Below are positions 1-13,280 of a stretch of DNA of 64,000 bases, piece by piece. Each line of letters starts with the position of its first letter. The stretch's first letter is position 1. Below the pieces are notes generated by a model, which worked only from the letters and a program-made list of their open reading frames with translations, was not told the DNA's origin and did no database searches. The stretch spans positions 8,727,463 through 8,791,462 of the forward strand of contig NC_058137.1 of the NCBI RefSeq assembly GCF_011075055.1. The letters are read 5' to 3'. The position numbers and the translations under genes were made by a program. The DNA comes from Mangifera indica (Eukaryota; Streptophyta; Magnoliopsida; Sapindales; Anacardiaceae).

Positions 1-171
1 AGCAATAAAAAAAGTAAAAAAAAAGTAGATGAAGATAATGAAATGGAAGTTATGCATGAAGAAGATAGAGAAATTGAAGAGGAAGGTGTATTACCCATTT
101 TGCATGATAGTGACAATACTAGTGGAGATATAGATATTGACATTAATCTTGAGGATGATATAAATGATTGA
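1..171 (+). CDS. Partial CDS: acidic C-terminal tail of an unidentified protein
   Basis: Frame 1 is open from the first base to a TGA at 169-171, giving 56 residues. The piece begins with a lysine/serine-rich stretch (SNKKSKKKVDEDNEM) and ends in a strongly acidic tail rich in Asp, Glu and Ile (…INLEDDIND). The codons look natural and no start is visible because the window edge cuts the gene. Acidic C-terminal tails of this sort are common at the end of plant hAT-type and other domesticated or mobile transposases, and also in nuclear proteins, so this could be the end of a transposable-element gene. That is a guess from composition only; no catalytic or folded domain is present in this fragment. 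Confidence 0.4.
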   Translation, partial: SNKKSKKKVDEDNEMEVMHEEDREIEEEGVLPILHDSDNTSGDIDIDINLEDDIND

Positions 172-1680
172 GAGGAAGATGTTATGTTTTTGATTTGATA
201 TTTTTCTAATAATTTTTTTTTTTTACTTTTTAACGATTGAGAGTTAAAAAATAAGTATGAAATGTTTTGATTGTTTTGATGTGGTTAATAGATATTGTAA
301 TAAAAGATATGTTAAAACTAGAAGCATAAATGATTTTTTTATTGTAAAATTGGGTATTTAATAAATAACTATATATTTTTATTATTTTTATTACATTACT
401 TATTTTTTATGATAAAATTAAATTATAAATTATTCTCCTATATTCTTTCCTAGACTAAGCTAGTCACAATTTGGTAAGATAATTTTAGTTTTATTTATAT
501 TTTGGAAACATTGATAACATTAAACTAAAGTGAAAGACAAAATGAAAAGTATATAAAAAAAAATCTTATATTATATTTTTAGAATTTATATTTTTTATTA
601 TTACTTTATTTAAAAAGTGTATCTTATGATAAGATATGTTACATAATACCAAAAGTTAGGCTTTCAATATATGATTCAATAATCATATTCTAACATAAGA
701 TACTAAAGATATAAAATATATTCTAACAAACATTTTCAAGATGTATCTACAAACTTTATACTTGAAAAAAATTGTGAGTGATTATGGACAAATTTCCCTT
801 ATTGCTTGAAGAGGAGAATGATTGATTTCCTAGATTCACAAACAAACTTATGTACACATTGTGAAAAAAAAAATTACAAGTCTTTGATTTATCACCGGAC
901 TTTATAGTTGAAAAGGAAGTGAATGAAAAATGTTCTCTTTTTGTCAAAGAGAAGTTACAAATAATATGTAAATTAACTAGGTCATAAATTAAGAATTAAA
1001 TATAAACTCTAAGTTATCTTTAATAAGCGTGGTAGCTAGCTAATAGCTAGTGAAATTTTAGCTACCTATTATCAAATTGTGTCTCATTTTCAACTACGTA
1101 ATTAAATGAGTTTAGGCCCAACCCTAGGTGAAGAATGCACAATAAAGGCCACCTACATCAATTTATTTCATATCTGATCAGGGCATCTTGATTAAAAATA
1201 TTTCAAGCTTCTAATTCAATTTATGAAATATTAATAATTATTTTATTATTCATCCAAGTAAAAAGTCTAACAACCGCAAGTTTGTTTGGTACTCGATAAT
1301 TTTATTAAAAGTTGTAGAATGATTTAAAAAAAAAAACTGTTTTTCCATAGGCCTGGCCCATCCTGAGCTCCATATTCCTTCGTAGTTTAGCAATGCTTAA
1401 AAACAAATAGGCCTTCTCTGTCATGATATGAGCCCAAAGATGTGGAAGACTAATTAAGGACACTCAAAGTCTCAAATCTTACATTTTCTTAAGTCAACAA
1501 TGAGCAGGGTTAATCTGATGTGGCTTGAAGGCCAAATCCTAATTTTGCCAAGAGGCCACAGCCCATATATGGAAGGATCACTCTTCTCTTTGTTTTTCAA
1601 TATTTTCTATAACAAATTGATAGATAGTGTAGTAGTAAGAAAAATTAGTTGGCTAGTTTGCATTCCCTTTTTGGAGTAAT
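172..1680. other. Intergenic AT-rich DNA
   Basis: Very AT-rich sequence downstream of the partial frame at the left edge. I find no long open frame, RNA gene or clear repeat boundary. The short open frames are broken by homopolymer A/T runs and show no family motifs. Confidence 0.5.
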
Positions 1681-1825
1681 ACTATATGTACATATTTTGA
1701 GTATATATTTAAGTACATATTATGTATTATTATATGATTGAGTGTTACTTTATTTTTAATTCAAAATCACTCAATCATATGGTAACGTATTATCTATATA
1801 CTTAATTGTGTACTCAAAGTTGATT
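1681..1825. repeat. Palindromic MITE-like element, copy 1 of a dispersed family
   Basis: A near-complete inverted repeat of about 145 bp. The left arm ends ATATGATTGAGTG and the right arm begins CACTCAATCATATGG; outwards, TACTTAAATATATACTC pairs with TACTTAATTGTGTACTC. The loop is TTACTTTATTTTTAATTCAAAAT. The right-arm pattern (CAATCATATGGTAACGTATTATCTATATACTTAATTG, with variation) recurs near 12.7, 41.45 and 50.37 kb, so this is the best-preserved member of a family. I could not fix a target-site duplication. Confidence 0.65.
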
Positions 1826-3459
1826 AAAAAAATGATAACACTTCAAATTTAAACAAATAATCCTAGAAAATAAGTGTTATTCAGGGCTTACCAAAGCACG
1901 TTAGAACACATAAATAGCATGATTTAATTAGGCTTCAATATGTTAATTAGTATGATTGTGTGTTTTGGATTATTCTTGAGTGTGACTTCCTCTTGTATGG
2001 TTTTCTCTTTCAAAGGTGTAAGTTTTCAAAGCTACCCCACCTCACCATCTAACCTTCAAAATTCTTTTCAGTTCTTTTAAATATTTAATTTTTTTGGGTT
2101 ATTGAGTTGAAATTTATACAAATTAAGTTATATGTGTCAATTAGAGTGTCAATAATTTATACAAAAGTAAATTATCTGTGTCAGTTAGCGTGAAATAACA
2201 CTTGTAAAGGTATTAACTTTTTGGGAATTAGTGTGGTAGTTCAAGCATATAAGATTATGTGACTTTACTTAACACTAAAATGCAAGAAATTGACTGCCAA
2301 AATTAGTTGCTTTTGAAAATTAAGCCATAGTTTTGTCATCTTGCACAATAGGTTTAATTATGTCTTATTCAAGCATGTTCCAAACTTTAATTATATTTGT
2401 ACTAACGATTTTAATCTCATATTGTGGGCAGTTATGTTTTATATGGCTTGGTAGTTTTCTTGTGTTCTTGTTGACCATTTCAACTAACTTATGGTGATCA
2501 ATATTTTCCAATGAAGTTAAGGTGTCAAAATCAAATATATTTGAAGTTATTAATTCTGATTATGTTATAAATATAATAAAAAATTATGAGTAAAAGGTTT
2601 TATAATTAAAAAAAAACTTAAATAGGAGAAGAAGAAGAATGAAGTAGATGTAAACAGAAGAAAAATGAAAACAAAGAATTTGGAAGGTGTGAATAAAATT
2701 GTTACATGGGTGTTGTCTTTATAAAGGAAGACTCACTGCCCCCAATGTTCACATTTCATGCTTATCAACTCTTATATTTAATGCATTCCCACATAATTTC
2801 CAAATTGCTTACGTGGTAGAAAATCCCCCGTGTATATATATATATATATCACTTTTCCTTGAATTTTCACCACTTATAAATAATTATATTAACTTTATTT
2901 AAGAAAAACCTAATGAGATAAAAATCAAAACTAAGAAACATAATTATTTAATTTCTTGAAAAGTGGAATTGAACATGTATAAATTACCTCATTATGTGAT
3001 AAAACCTTATTAGAAAAGCTCTGTGGGATAAAACCTAGTAAAGTAAAAAAAGAGTACAATGTATATTTTGTCCAATATGTAATAAACTTAAACAATTTGC
3101 TTCCCCTGATAAGTGCTCATTCTGATGAATGCTCCCCTTAATTGTCAAGGGATTAATTTGGTTGCATGTTAAGCTGTTTCATACCCATGTTACTTACTTT
3201 TCAAATGTTGATGCCAATAATATCATGGTGAACAAATATGTAAGATTTTCATTGGATTGTATTTGTTTGACATCAATTTTTCGACTCTACTGGAACTTAT
3301 GAGTGTAAAAAATTTTTATGAGATATGTTTGGTTCTGTCTCTTTTGATATATTATTTTCTAATTTGGGCAATACAAGTTATATTGTCTTCATATAATATG
3401 AAAGAAGTGTCTGTTGTAAAAGGAAGACTACATGTATTTCGGATATGATGAATGACAGA
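1826..3459. other. Intergenic DNA with a 43-bp tandem repeat and a short (TA)n
   Basis: No gene recognised. At 2112-2196 there are two diverged 43-bp units, each starting ATTTATACAAA and containing TATNTGTGTCARTTAG. A (TA)n tract lies at 2832-2849. The short open frames here (for example at 2699-2902) run through the TA tract and show no domain. Confidence 0.5.
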
Positions 3460-6400
3460 TTGTAATCATATGCATTCTTAGCTAGCTTTATAGAGAGCTA
3501 GAATCTCTTATTGATTTGAAGATGTTGCAACCAAAGTTTGATGGAGTGTCATGATATCACTGTATTATTATAAGTAAAAATATATCTCATTTGTGAATGC
3601 GACTTATAGGGGTCAATAAGATAACTGGTATCTGTATATCCAACCGAATTAAGATTTTTAAGAGATTTGATAGAATGAAATAATCCAACATCTTTAGTTT
3701 CACATAGGTAGTGAAATATATGTTTGATTTCGTTCTAATAGTGATGGGTTGGTGTAGAGCTAAATTGAACCAATAAATTTACCGCGAAGAATAAATCCAG
3801 TCTAGTGCATTGGACCAAATATAATAGTGCTCCAATGACATTAAGATATAACACTTCAAGAACAAGTATTTTTTCTTCTTCTTATTTAGGACGAATGTGT
3901 CCTTTTTAGATTGAAAGACTCAACAACCATTAGGGTGTTCAAAGGATAAACTTTATCAATATTAAAACATTTTAACAATTTTTTAATATACGTTAATTGA
4001 TGGATCAATATTTCATTTGAATTATGCTCGATTTGTAGGGCGAGATAATATTTTGTTTTTCTCAAATTCTTCATCTGAAATTCTTTTTTTAGATATTCAA
4101 CTGTTTTTGTGAGCTTTTTAAGAGTCTCAATTAAATTCATGTTATCTACATAAACCATTACAATGACAAATCCTTATTCTAACCTTTTGATAAAGATATA
4201 TGGACATATACGGTTATTCACATAGTCTTCTTTTTTCAAATATTCACTGAGGCAATTATACCATATTCTTCCAAATTGTTTTAATTTCTATAATGATCTT
4301 TGTAATTTAATTGAGTACATGCCTCTTAAATTGACTATTTTTACTTTAGGAAATTTAAATCCTTCAGAAAGTTTCATATAAATTTCAGTATCCAAATTTT
4401 TATACAAATACGCAGTAATAACGTCCATTAGATGTAGTCCTTGAGAGACTGTTAAGTTGATTAAACATTAGAATGCAATTATATTTATTACAAGTGCATA
4501 TGTTTCATCAAAGTCTATACTAAGGCTTTGGGCTATAAGCCTGACTTTATATCTAGCAATCTCATTTTTATCATTTATTTTCTCACATATACCTATTTAT
4601 ATTCAATAGGTTGTACATCCTTAGGTGTAAGAACTACAAACCAAAACACTTGATGTTTTGTTAGAAAAATAATTCTACTCAAATTGCTTCTTCCCATTTA
4701 GACTAATCATATTTTTGTTTGCACTCGTCCATAATACATGGTTCAAAATCATCATTATTTATAATTTCAATAGTTATTACAAATAAGAATACATTATCAA
4801 TGTTAACCATTTCATGGTTCTTCATTTCTTGTGTATAAACATAATTAAAAAATATTTTAGTATTTTTTTTTCCTGTTTTTCAAGGGTTTATGCCATTTTA
4901 GGGGCTTGAGTCTCTTCAAGGACCATAACCTTTTTTTGGAGGAATATTAGAAAGTGTAAATTTTTCAATCATTTTAGGATCATTATGATTGATATTTGTT
5001 TAATTATTTATCTTTCTTTTCTAAGGAACAATATCCTTCGATCCAATAGGTCATTATATTTCTAGTGTGTAGTAGATTGATCAATCATGACTCGAATTGA
5101 CTGTTCAATAGTCATATTAGCTGGTATATGTGATCTTGTCACTTTTGTCGTATTTACAAATACATCAGACATTTGGTTGACAATAATTTGTAAACGTACT
5201 ATCCTCTATACTTTAGTTTCACTTTGGGATGTACGATGATCTAGATGAGACATGGTAGATACGTACCAAATAAGTTTATGTCTAACTTTAAAATACATTT
5301 TCTTTTCTCCTAAAAGTGGGAATGTTATCTCATCAAAGTGACAATCTGTAAATCATGCAACAAAAAGATTATATGTTAATGGTTCTAGATAGATGCTAAT
5401 GGATGGTGAATTATATTCAACATAAATTCCTAAATAACGTTGGAGTCTCATTTTTTTACATTGAGAAAATGCAATAGGGACATAAATAACACAACCAAAT
5501 ATCTTTAAATGAGATAAATTAGGTTCGTGACTAAAAACCAATTATAGAGGAGAATATTGATGATAAGAAGAAGATTGCAAGCAAAATAACGTTGTAGGCA
5601 ATTGAGTTCTTAGCTATAAAGTACATGCAGTTACTTAGAGTCGTTTGATAAGAGACTCAACTAATCTATTTTGAGTATGGACATGTAGGATTTGATGTTC
5701 AACATTAATTTTCATAGACATACAATAATCATCAACTGTCTTAGATATAAATTTACTAGCATTATCTAGCTGTATTAACTTGATCGAATAATCTACGAAA
5801 TATTCTTTAATTTGATAATTTGTGTTAATAGTTTAGTAAATGCAACATTTCGAATCGACAATAAACAAATATGAACCATCGTGTAGATATATCAATTAAA
5901 ATTGTAAAATAATGAAATGACCTATTTGGTGGATGAATGAGTCCATATATATCCTTTTGAATCTTTTGTAGGAATGATGAGAATTTAACTCTAATTTTGG
6001 AGGGAGAGGGTCTGATTACCAATTTACCTTGGGAACATATGGTGTATAATTTTTCATTGGACAATAAAATCTTATAATTCCTTAATATAAGTCCATATGA
6101 ATTTTCAATAATTCTACATATCAAAACATAAAAACTTTTAGACTAGAGAATTTCTGGTTCAATAGTGCGTAGGTTTCAATTGCCTTTATGATTGTATAAA
6201 ACAATCCAGAAGATAAAGTGGGTGACTTTTCTACTATAAGCCTTATTTTGGAGATATTAGTAGTTATATATTGAATTCTGCATCATTTTCACTTATGATT
6301 TCAATGTGATAACCATTATTTCTTGTATCTTTAAAACTTAGTAGATTTCTTTTTGATTTATTTGAATATAATTCATCATTGATGCTTAATTTGATCATAT

Positions 6401-6490
6401 TTTTCAATAAAACTGTGGTTCTTTTAGAGCTTTCAATCAAATTTATTGATCTTGAAATCGTGTTTACTTTAATTTCAATCAGTGCTAAGG
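3460..6490 (-). pseudogene. Copia retrotransposon A, decayed pol (protease end to RNase H)
   Basis: Reading the minus strand from 6490 downwards, pieces of a Ty1/Copia polyprotein appear in the right order but in shifting frames. 6480-6260 matches the pre-integrase/protease side (…NLLSFKDTRNNGYHIE). 6124-5825 is the integrase N-terminus (KLYTICSQGKLVIRPSPSK, …IDISTRW). 5541-5353 is the integrase C-terminus (LSHLKIFGCVIYVPIA). 4158-3886 is the reverse transcriptase palm (MVYVDNMNLIETLKK). About 3840-3465 is RNase H with the linker VGYTDTSYLIDPYKSHSQM. The usual YVDD active-site motif reads YVDN, so the RT is dead as well as frameshifted. No convincing LTR pair was found. The gag region is missing, and the piece ends near the protease at 6.49 kb. 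An old truncated copy; the family assignment is secure, the exact clade is not. Confidence 0.85.
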
Positions 6491-7989
6491 TTAAGAAATT
6501 TCTTTTCCTTAATAATTGTATGCGTTGTTGTACTATCCACCAAACACGTCTCTAAATTTTAAGAGGTGACACTTTGGTATCCACGTGGATTACGAACACA
6601 AAAGAGGCAAATTTAGGCGAAGAGGATACTAGAGCTTTTGACTGGAAACTTTGTGTTCATAGAAATAGAAGAGAGCATATAAACTTGTGCTGGCTAGGGT
6701 TTATTTGTTCTGTGTGTTATTTTTATTTTATACAAAAACAACCTTATACATACATGTATATATGTGTGTATGTATGTATGTATGTATGCTTAAGAGTTCG
6801 GGCATGACTGGAAGACAACATGTGAATGACTTTTTCTTAAAACATATGCCACATAGGTGATGCTAGCCGACATCACTCTTTTTGCATGGTGTCATTCAGT
6901 TCCATGCATGTGGAACAATCGACACATGTTTCACCAAGCTGTATGATTGGCTTGCATTATGTATGACTGTGCACTTGCTCAGGGTATGGTCAAATTAGGT
7001 TTTTTCAATCCTTTTGGGCAACCAACCTTAGTCCACTTGTAATCTTTCTTTGGTCCTTAAACACTAGGATTTTCAATAAACAATCTTGCCTCTAAGTTCA
7101 AATTAACGCCTTTGTGCGTATGACTCATTTCATAAACTTTTTGTCAAATCAGTAGTATTTGGATTTAAGATAAATCCAAATACAAACTAAGATTGACCTC
7201 TAGCAAGACATTATGATCACCTGAACGATAGAGTGTTAGCAAACATTGCTTAAGCTTTTATAACATTATAGTTATGTGTAATTCAATCATTTCGTCAATC
7301 AATATCTTTTGAGGTTCAAACATAAAAGTGTGTCAATTTTAATGGTTCTCATATGAGGTTTAAACATAAAAGTGTGTCAATTTTAATGGTTCTCATATAA
7401 GATATCTTCGTCTATGCTTATGAGTGATGAATCCTTTATTAATCAACCATAACATCTATGTATCTCATGATATGGCTAATAACTACCTTTATGGTTACTT
7501 CAATTATGGCGACACATTGGATAGCTTCAAACCATATCGATCTTTACACAAGATGGTTTAGCAACCTTAAGTCAAAGAATCACATACACTTGTGGTGTTT
7601 AGAAGATTTATTCATAGACATTGGAGTAACCATCCATATGGACATCCTCTAGTCGAGTGAGTCTAGTAAACACGTTTATAACATGTATCATATGTTGCAC
7701 TAAACTATCTACAAACAGCTTTGACATGTGAGAATTGCCATCGCCTTTCAATGAGATTGCTTAACACTATGATAATCTCATCATCATTACATGTGCCTTT
7801 GATCATTATAATGTTGGGATCATAGACATTTCTAGAATGACCACTTAGTGTGTACATAGGGTTCTCACTAGTCACATTTTTACCACTCTAAAGGCATGCT
7901 TTTTGCATGATCATATAAATAGATAACATATGATTGAATAACAATAAATCTTTAATTAATGATTAATATAAAATTACAACTACAAATGT
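6491..7989. other. Non-coding, possibly LTR-derived DNA between two retrotransposon fragments
   Basis: No gene recognised. The stretch separates Copia fragment A from a Gypsy fragment; its position and lack of coding suggest LTR or leader sequence of one of them, but I found no second copy in the window to prove it. It holds a (TATG)n microsatellite at 6767-6789 and a clean 44-bp tandem duplication at 7311-7398. Confidence 0.4.
7311..7398. repeat. 44-bp tandem duplication
   Basis: Two direct copies of a 44-bp unit (starting GAGGTTCAAACATAAAAGTG and GAGGTTTAAACATAAAAGTG) lie head to tail at 7311-7354 and 7355-7398, with one clear difference. The high identity against otherwise decayed surroundings points to a recent local duplication. 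Confidence 0.85.
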
Positions 7990-9130
7990 TAAATGCAATT
8001 GACTTTAGGACACCTACAGTAACAAAAACACTCTGTTAATGAGGTTTATAAACACTAAAGGAGCATTCATGAATTCAAAGAGTATCACCATAAACTCTTA
8101 ATGTTTATATCTAGTTTGAAAAACAGTCTTGGTTATATCTCTTTCTATGACCTTTACTTGTAGATATCCAAACCTTATATCTATCTTAAAAATCACAAAG
8201 GCTCATTTTAGCTAAAAGAAACACGTCATCAATCCAAGACAACAAATACTTCTTTCTTAAAATGATCACCTTATTCAACTCTTGGTAGTCTATTTATGTT
8301 CTCAAAGACTCAATATTTTTCTTTACAAACAAAATTGGTGCTCCTTAAGAAGAATGACTCGATCTTATAAAGCCATTATCAAGTAATTCTTTGAGTTGCT
8401 TAGTTGGGGCAATTCGATGCAAAGGCATTTTAAATTGGTGCAATACTTGATGCCATTTTTATGCTAAATTCAACTCTTTTCTTAAGGGCTAACCTTGGCA
8501 ATCCATCCAGAAACATATATGAAAGCTCCCAGACTACTAGCACACTTTAAAACTCCAAGCTTGAATTCACATCGTTATTCACCAGATGTGCTAAGTACTT
8601 TGTACATCCCTTGCTCAACATCTTTCTTGCCTTAACTCAATTAATCATTATGTTTAGTGAATGCCCTTTACCAAAGGGGAACTCATCACCTTCATCCAAA
8701 CTAAATAAGACTTTGACATTCAATTTCAACTCTATACCTCCTTAGGAAATCAATTTCTAAAATTATATCGAATTTAAACATATCAAATACAATTAAATCA
8801 ATCATGAACTCTTTCACAATTATCAATTCACCTATTAGTAGCTTATTACTCATCACACAGTTTCCAATAGGGCAACTCTGATCTTTCAACTATGCCACGT
8901 TCTATGAAACAATGAGTAAACCTAGAATCAATTAAAACATAGAAAGGGTTAGTATAGAAGAACAACTAACTAGTGATAATAAATGGGCTAGTTTTTGCTT
9001 GACCTTAGGCAAATGGTGTAAACTCTAATATTTACATCTCATTTTGTCTAATTTGTTGTTGTTGAGGGTTCTTTAATTTTAGTTCCTCGTCAAATGTCTT
9101 GTTTGTCTACACTTGAAACATAATCCCAAT
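7990..9130 (-). pseudogene. Ty3/Gypsy retrotransposon fragment (gag zinc knuckle, protease, RT)
   Basis: On the minus strand, order right to left. Around 9128-9090 is a zinc-knuckle-like stretch (GLCFKCRQTRHLTRN). 8889-8701 is the retropepsin-like region (CPIGNCVMSNKLLIGELIIV and FDIILEIDFLRRYRVEIEC), which corresponds to the Gypsy protease C-terminal part. 8450-8000 is the RT N-terminal half, with APTKQLKELLDNGFIRSS, GAPILFVKKN, the IDYQELNKVI block and a KIDIRFGY-like block. Stops and frameshifts interrupt all parts. Integrase and LTRs are not seen, so this is a truncated fossil. The protease-before-RT order and the LDNGFIRSS / IDYQELNKV signatures distinguish it from Copia. Confidence 0.8.
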
Positions 9131-12100
9131 AGGTATTCTAGCACTCTAACACTATTACTTCTCTAAGTATATATCTAACAATATCTTCATGAATAGAGAT
9201 TCCTTATCTATTAAATAAATCCCATTAAAAATCTTGTTATCTTTTTACGATTTTACATTGAATATTGCACTTGTTTAATACATTTCTTCCCATCCACGAA
9301 AGCCTAACTACTTTTAAATGTATGGTGGCATATTCTAAAATCTTGAGTCTTGATTTTATTCATTATATGATTTAGAAAGGAATAATAACCACCCTTGACT
9401 ACAAACTGTGTTGACAGTGATGGCTTTCACATTGGTTGCAGGATCATAGAAACTTCTTCCCACGTTTAAGAAATGCAACGAATTAAGTCTCCATACTTTG
9501 CAAGTTTAAGTTGAAATAATGAGTTGTTGACCTTAATTATAATTAGACAAATGATTAACACAATTATAGGAACCATTCACGGATTAATTTGCTTAATTAG
9601 TACATTGCTTAAAACCTAGAGGCTGATACACGTGTAGTGATTTGATTGAATCAATTAATTTGATCCACAAGATCTGACTAATCTCTAGTGCAGATAATTT
9701 GGTCATTATCTACACTAATCCAATTAGCCATCTTATAATTTAATAGATCCAGCCAATTCAAATAATGTAACTTGATTGATAGGATATATGCATAGTTTTC
9801 TCTCTCGATCCTTTTGACAATTATTTTTCACAATTAATCTCATTTGTCATTAATTATTAGTTACAATATTCCATTTTCAGAATCATTGATCTAAAGAAAA
9901 TATTTAAAAAAAAAAAAGAAATTTGATTAAGAGTTTAATTGATCTTAAAATCACTTTAAAGATAAGAGCTTAATCCAAAAAAAATCTAATAAACAAAACG
10001 TTAAATATTTCAAATCAAATCATGATTTACAATAACTTTATTATAATCTCCCACTAACCTTTGAAAATTCGTTCATTAAAAATATTTTACTCAAAAAAAA
10101 TGATGCTACCTTAGTGGAAGTCCATCAAGTCGACGTGGAACTTACAAGGCAGACCATGCCACGTCACATCACCAACTGTTTCAGTTGCAAATAGTTAAAA
10201 AGCAAAAAGTAATCATTGAAAAAGGGCTGGGTTTTATCCCCAAATCCCACGCATAAAAATTGAATTAAGATTTTGGCCTTTCCTTGCTAACTCCTCTTCT
10301 CTTGAAACACGAAAAAGTAAAAAGTAAAAAGTAAAAATATATTGCTGTTTGTCGACAAATTTGGACTCATATGCCGACTATAATATGTTGTTTTTTAGGA
10401 TAAGATGAATGCGAATTACAATTATAAATTAATCATTATAATTAAGAAAGGGGAAATGAAATTATTACTTGGGACAATATATCTAGTGGATTCACGAGGC
10501 ACATAAAGAAGGATAAGCATTGTGATCAAAGTAGAATTTTATAAAAGACTGCTAATCAGATTCAATTTTATAAATGTGAGTATATTTTTAAGATTGGACT
10601 AAAATTTGGATAAAAGAAAATGGTTTGGCCCTAAATTAAAGTTGAAAATTTCCAAAATAGTGTAGACCTTTTAAGCTTTTGTAACTTTTTAAATGGACAT
10701 CAATAATTAATAAAAAAAAAAGGAATAAAAAGAAGAAGAAGGAACCGGTATAGGTGGCAATATTTTATCAGAAGAATCAAACTTTGAAATTGGGGTCCAT
10801 GAACCGACTTTTATTTCAATTTTTTTTAATATTTGATTTTATTAATTTCTTTGGTATCCCATCCAATATACTCGGAATCACACTTTATTTCATTCTAAAG
10901 AAAAAATTGTTACATATTGAACCACTAAGTCAATGCAATTAGAATCCAACAGAAAAAAATCAACTAAATTCTGTTTTCCAGAAAGAGATTTTCCTACATT
11001 TTTTTCTTTTCAAGACATATCCCATTTTAAAATAATTTATACCCAACTTATCATCATCCATGGTTAGATGTTTAAACCTAAAACTGTTTAATTATGTCTA
11101 TTATTATTATTTTTTTAATGTAAATTTCATTAATTAGTATATATATTTGTGCTAGTTCTTTAATGGTTAGTTGACAGTTTGCGTAAAAAGAGTACAAAGC
11201 TTTAGCCCTTTAGTTCAATTAGTTATAATTACACTCTTTTAATTGACCTGTAATTTTGTCACAACTCAACTCTTCTTTCTTGTTTTTGGCTAGTCATTAT
11301 CCGAATATGACAGATATCTAGAGTGGATGGCCATTGCTTTTGAAAATGAGAGCTCAAATTAGCTCAAATTTTAACTAATTAATATATTAATTTACTTGCC
11401 TAACCATTATTTCGAATATCCTTTTCAAGACTTCAATACCATTCCACCATAGTTAAAAGTTTGTATGAATTTGAATTTTCAACCAATATGATATTTACTG
11501 TTATGAGAATCAATATCCCTAGATCATTATAAACATGGTTATAATTTATTTTTTTTTTAATGAAGAACTCCATGCAAGTTAGACTATCTCTTGAGAATGA
11601 AATAACCAAATTGAATAGATTAATCCCTAAATTTAGTGATTAGTTTTATAATTATTTAATTAGATAAATTAAAAATATTATTTTAATATATTATTGGAAA
11701 TATAATTTTTTTTTAGAAGAAGATATAACAGTACATACAAATTCCTTGTGAGATGAAATGATAGGTCAAATCACAATGTTTTTCATAAAGTTTAACTGTT
11801 TATATATACAAACATTTGAAGATAATAAGAAACAATTCCATGCAAATTCTAGGAGGCGATATCCAAGTTAGCGCAAATGACTAGAGATCAAAAGGTGAGT
11901 TGATCTCCTGAGGTCGGTTCTAAAAGAGAAGATGAGTGATGATGATGATGATGCTGATGCTGAGCGGGACCCGACAAGAATCATGATCATTTTTCATCTC
12001 GGCAAGAGAAAAGATAGGTGCTGTGTTGGGTCCAAATCACTACGTGTCTACACCACAGGCAAAGTTGACCAATAGGGAGGGACCCGTACAAACCGAAAGT

Positions 12101-12544
12101 CTTGTGATACTGTTAGGTTCGGCAGTTATTTCGGTTGAGCAGTTACCTTCTAAGATTCTTCGTTGTAACATATTCTTCATAAACATTTATTTAACTTAAT
12201 AAGTATTTGATGTGCAAACAGTAAATTATAAATATCAACGATTATAATATGTCAAAATTTTTATATCATATCGAGCAGAATTGATAATTATTATATTTAA
12301 AAACTACTTGATGTTTAGTTAATAAATTATGAAAATGTTAATATGTTGTTGTTGGCGTGATTCCACTCTACAATTATAGACGTACTGTTTTTTGCAGTTA
12401 AATGAAGTTTGGTTTATTGGAGAATAATGGAATCTAGATAGGAAGCGAAAAAAGGTTGTCAGGCATGTGAAAGAGAGGAATTTCAAGTGGGCTTTGTTAG
12501 TGGAAAATGAAAAGTTTAAAGAATCAGATAAGAAGGGCGATGGA

Positions 12545-12575
<31 letters not shown>

Positions 12576-12639
12576 CATATATGTGTGTGTGTGAGTATTT
12601 GTTTGTGTGTAGGGGGTAGATGATTGATGACAATGTTTA
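9131..12639. other. Intergenic AT-rich DNA with microsatellites
   Basis: No gene recognised over about 3.5 kb. A short GAT repeat occurs near 11937-11955, and a compound (CT)n-(TA)n-(GT)n microsatellite at about 12546-12594. The section 11.9-12.2 kb is less AT-rich but has no open frame of note. Confidence 0.45.
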
Positions 12640-12800
12640 GTGTAATATTTAGTATACCCACTTTAAATATATAAATAAATATATATTTATCAATGTTATT
12701 TTATGATTAAATTTTTTTTATCTTTAATTTAAAATATCAAATTATATGATAATACATATTAAATATATACATAAATGTTTACTTAAAATAAATATATTTA
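12640..12800. repeat. MITE-like element, copy 2 (degraded)
   Basis: Shares with the element at 1681-1825 the string TTTAATTTAAAATATCAAATTATATGATAATACATATTAAATATATAC in approximate form (loop followed by right arm). The left arm TTTAGTATAC…AAATATATAAATAAATAT is recognisable as its complement. More diverged than copy 1; boundaries approximate. Confidence 0.4.
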
Positions 12801-13032
12801 ATTTTATTATTTTCTACATGATGTTATATATTTAGCTATATCTAAGATCATATCTATCAAATGTGTCAACTCCCGAAATTATCATGGAGAGATTGTAAAT
12901 TTTAGATTTATATTTTATAAATAATTTGACATTCAAATGTAATATAATATTGGGGAATTTGTGTCAAATTTGAATTAAACAAAAGGGTTTGTTGAGTTTT
13001 TTAATAGTACTTGTTACATTATTTATAGATAA

Positions 13033-13280
13033 AATTGTTATATATAATTTGTGAGAAATATTAAGAGTTACGACAATAATAATATCTATTAAATAATGTG
13101 TTATATCCGTGAGTCTAATAATTATTAAGATTTTAGATATAAAAACATTATACGTAAATAGAGATTGTTTTATATAAGTCTTTTGAAGAACTACGACAAA
13201 ATAATAATTGTCGGATAATATATGTTATATCAAGTAATTTTGAAATTATTAAGATTTCATGTTAGAAAAACACTATTTTT
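13033..13280. repeat. Diverged tandem repeat, ~121-bp period
   Basis: Two tandem units of about 121 bp. Each has TACGACAA-AATAATA…ATAATRTGTTATATC…TAATTATTAAGATTT followed by an A/T-rich tail with AAAAACAYTAT. The second copy is about 121 bp downstream of the first (compare 13070 and 13191). No coding potential. Confidence 0.6.
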
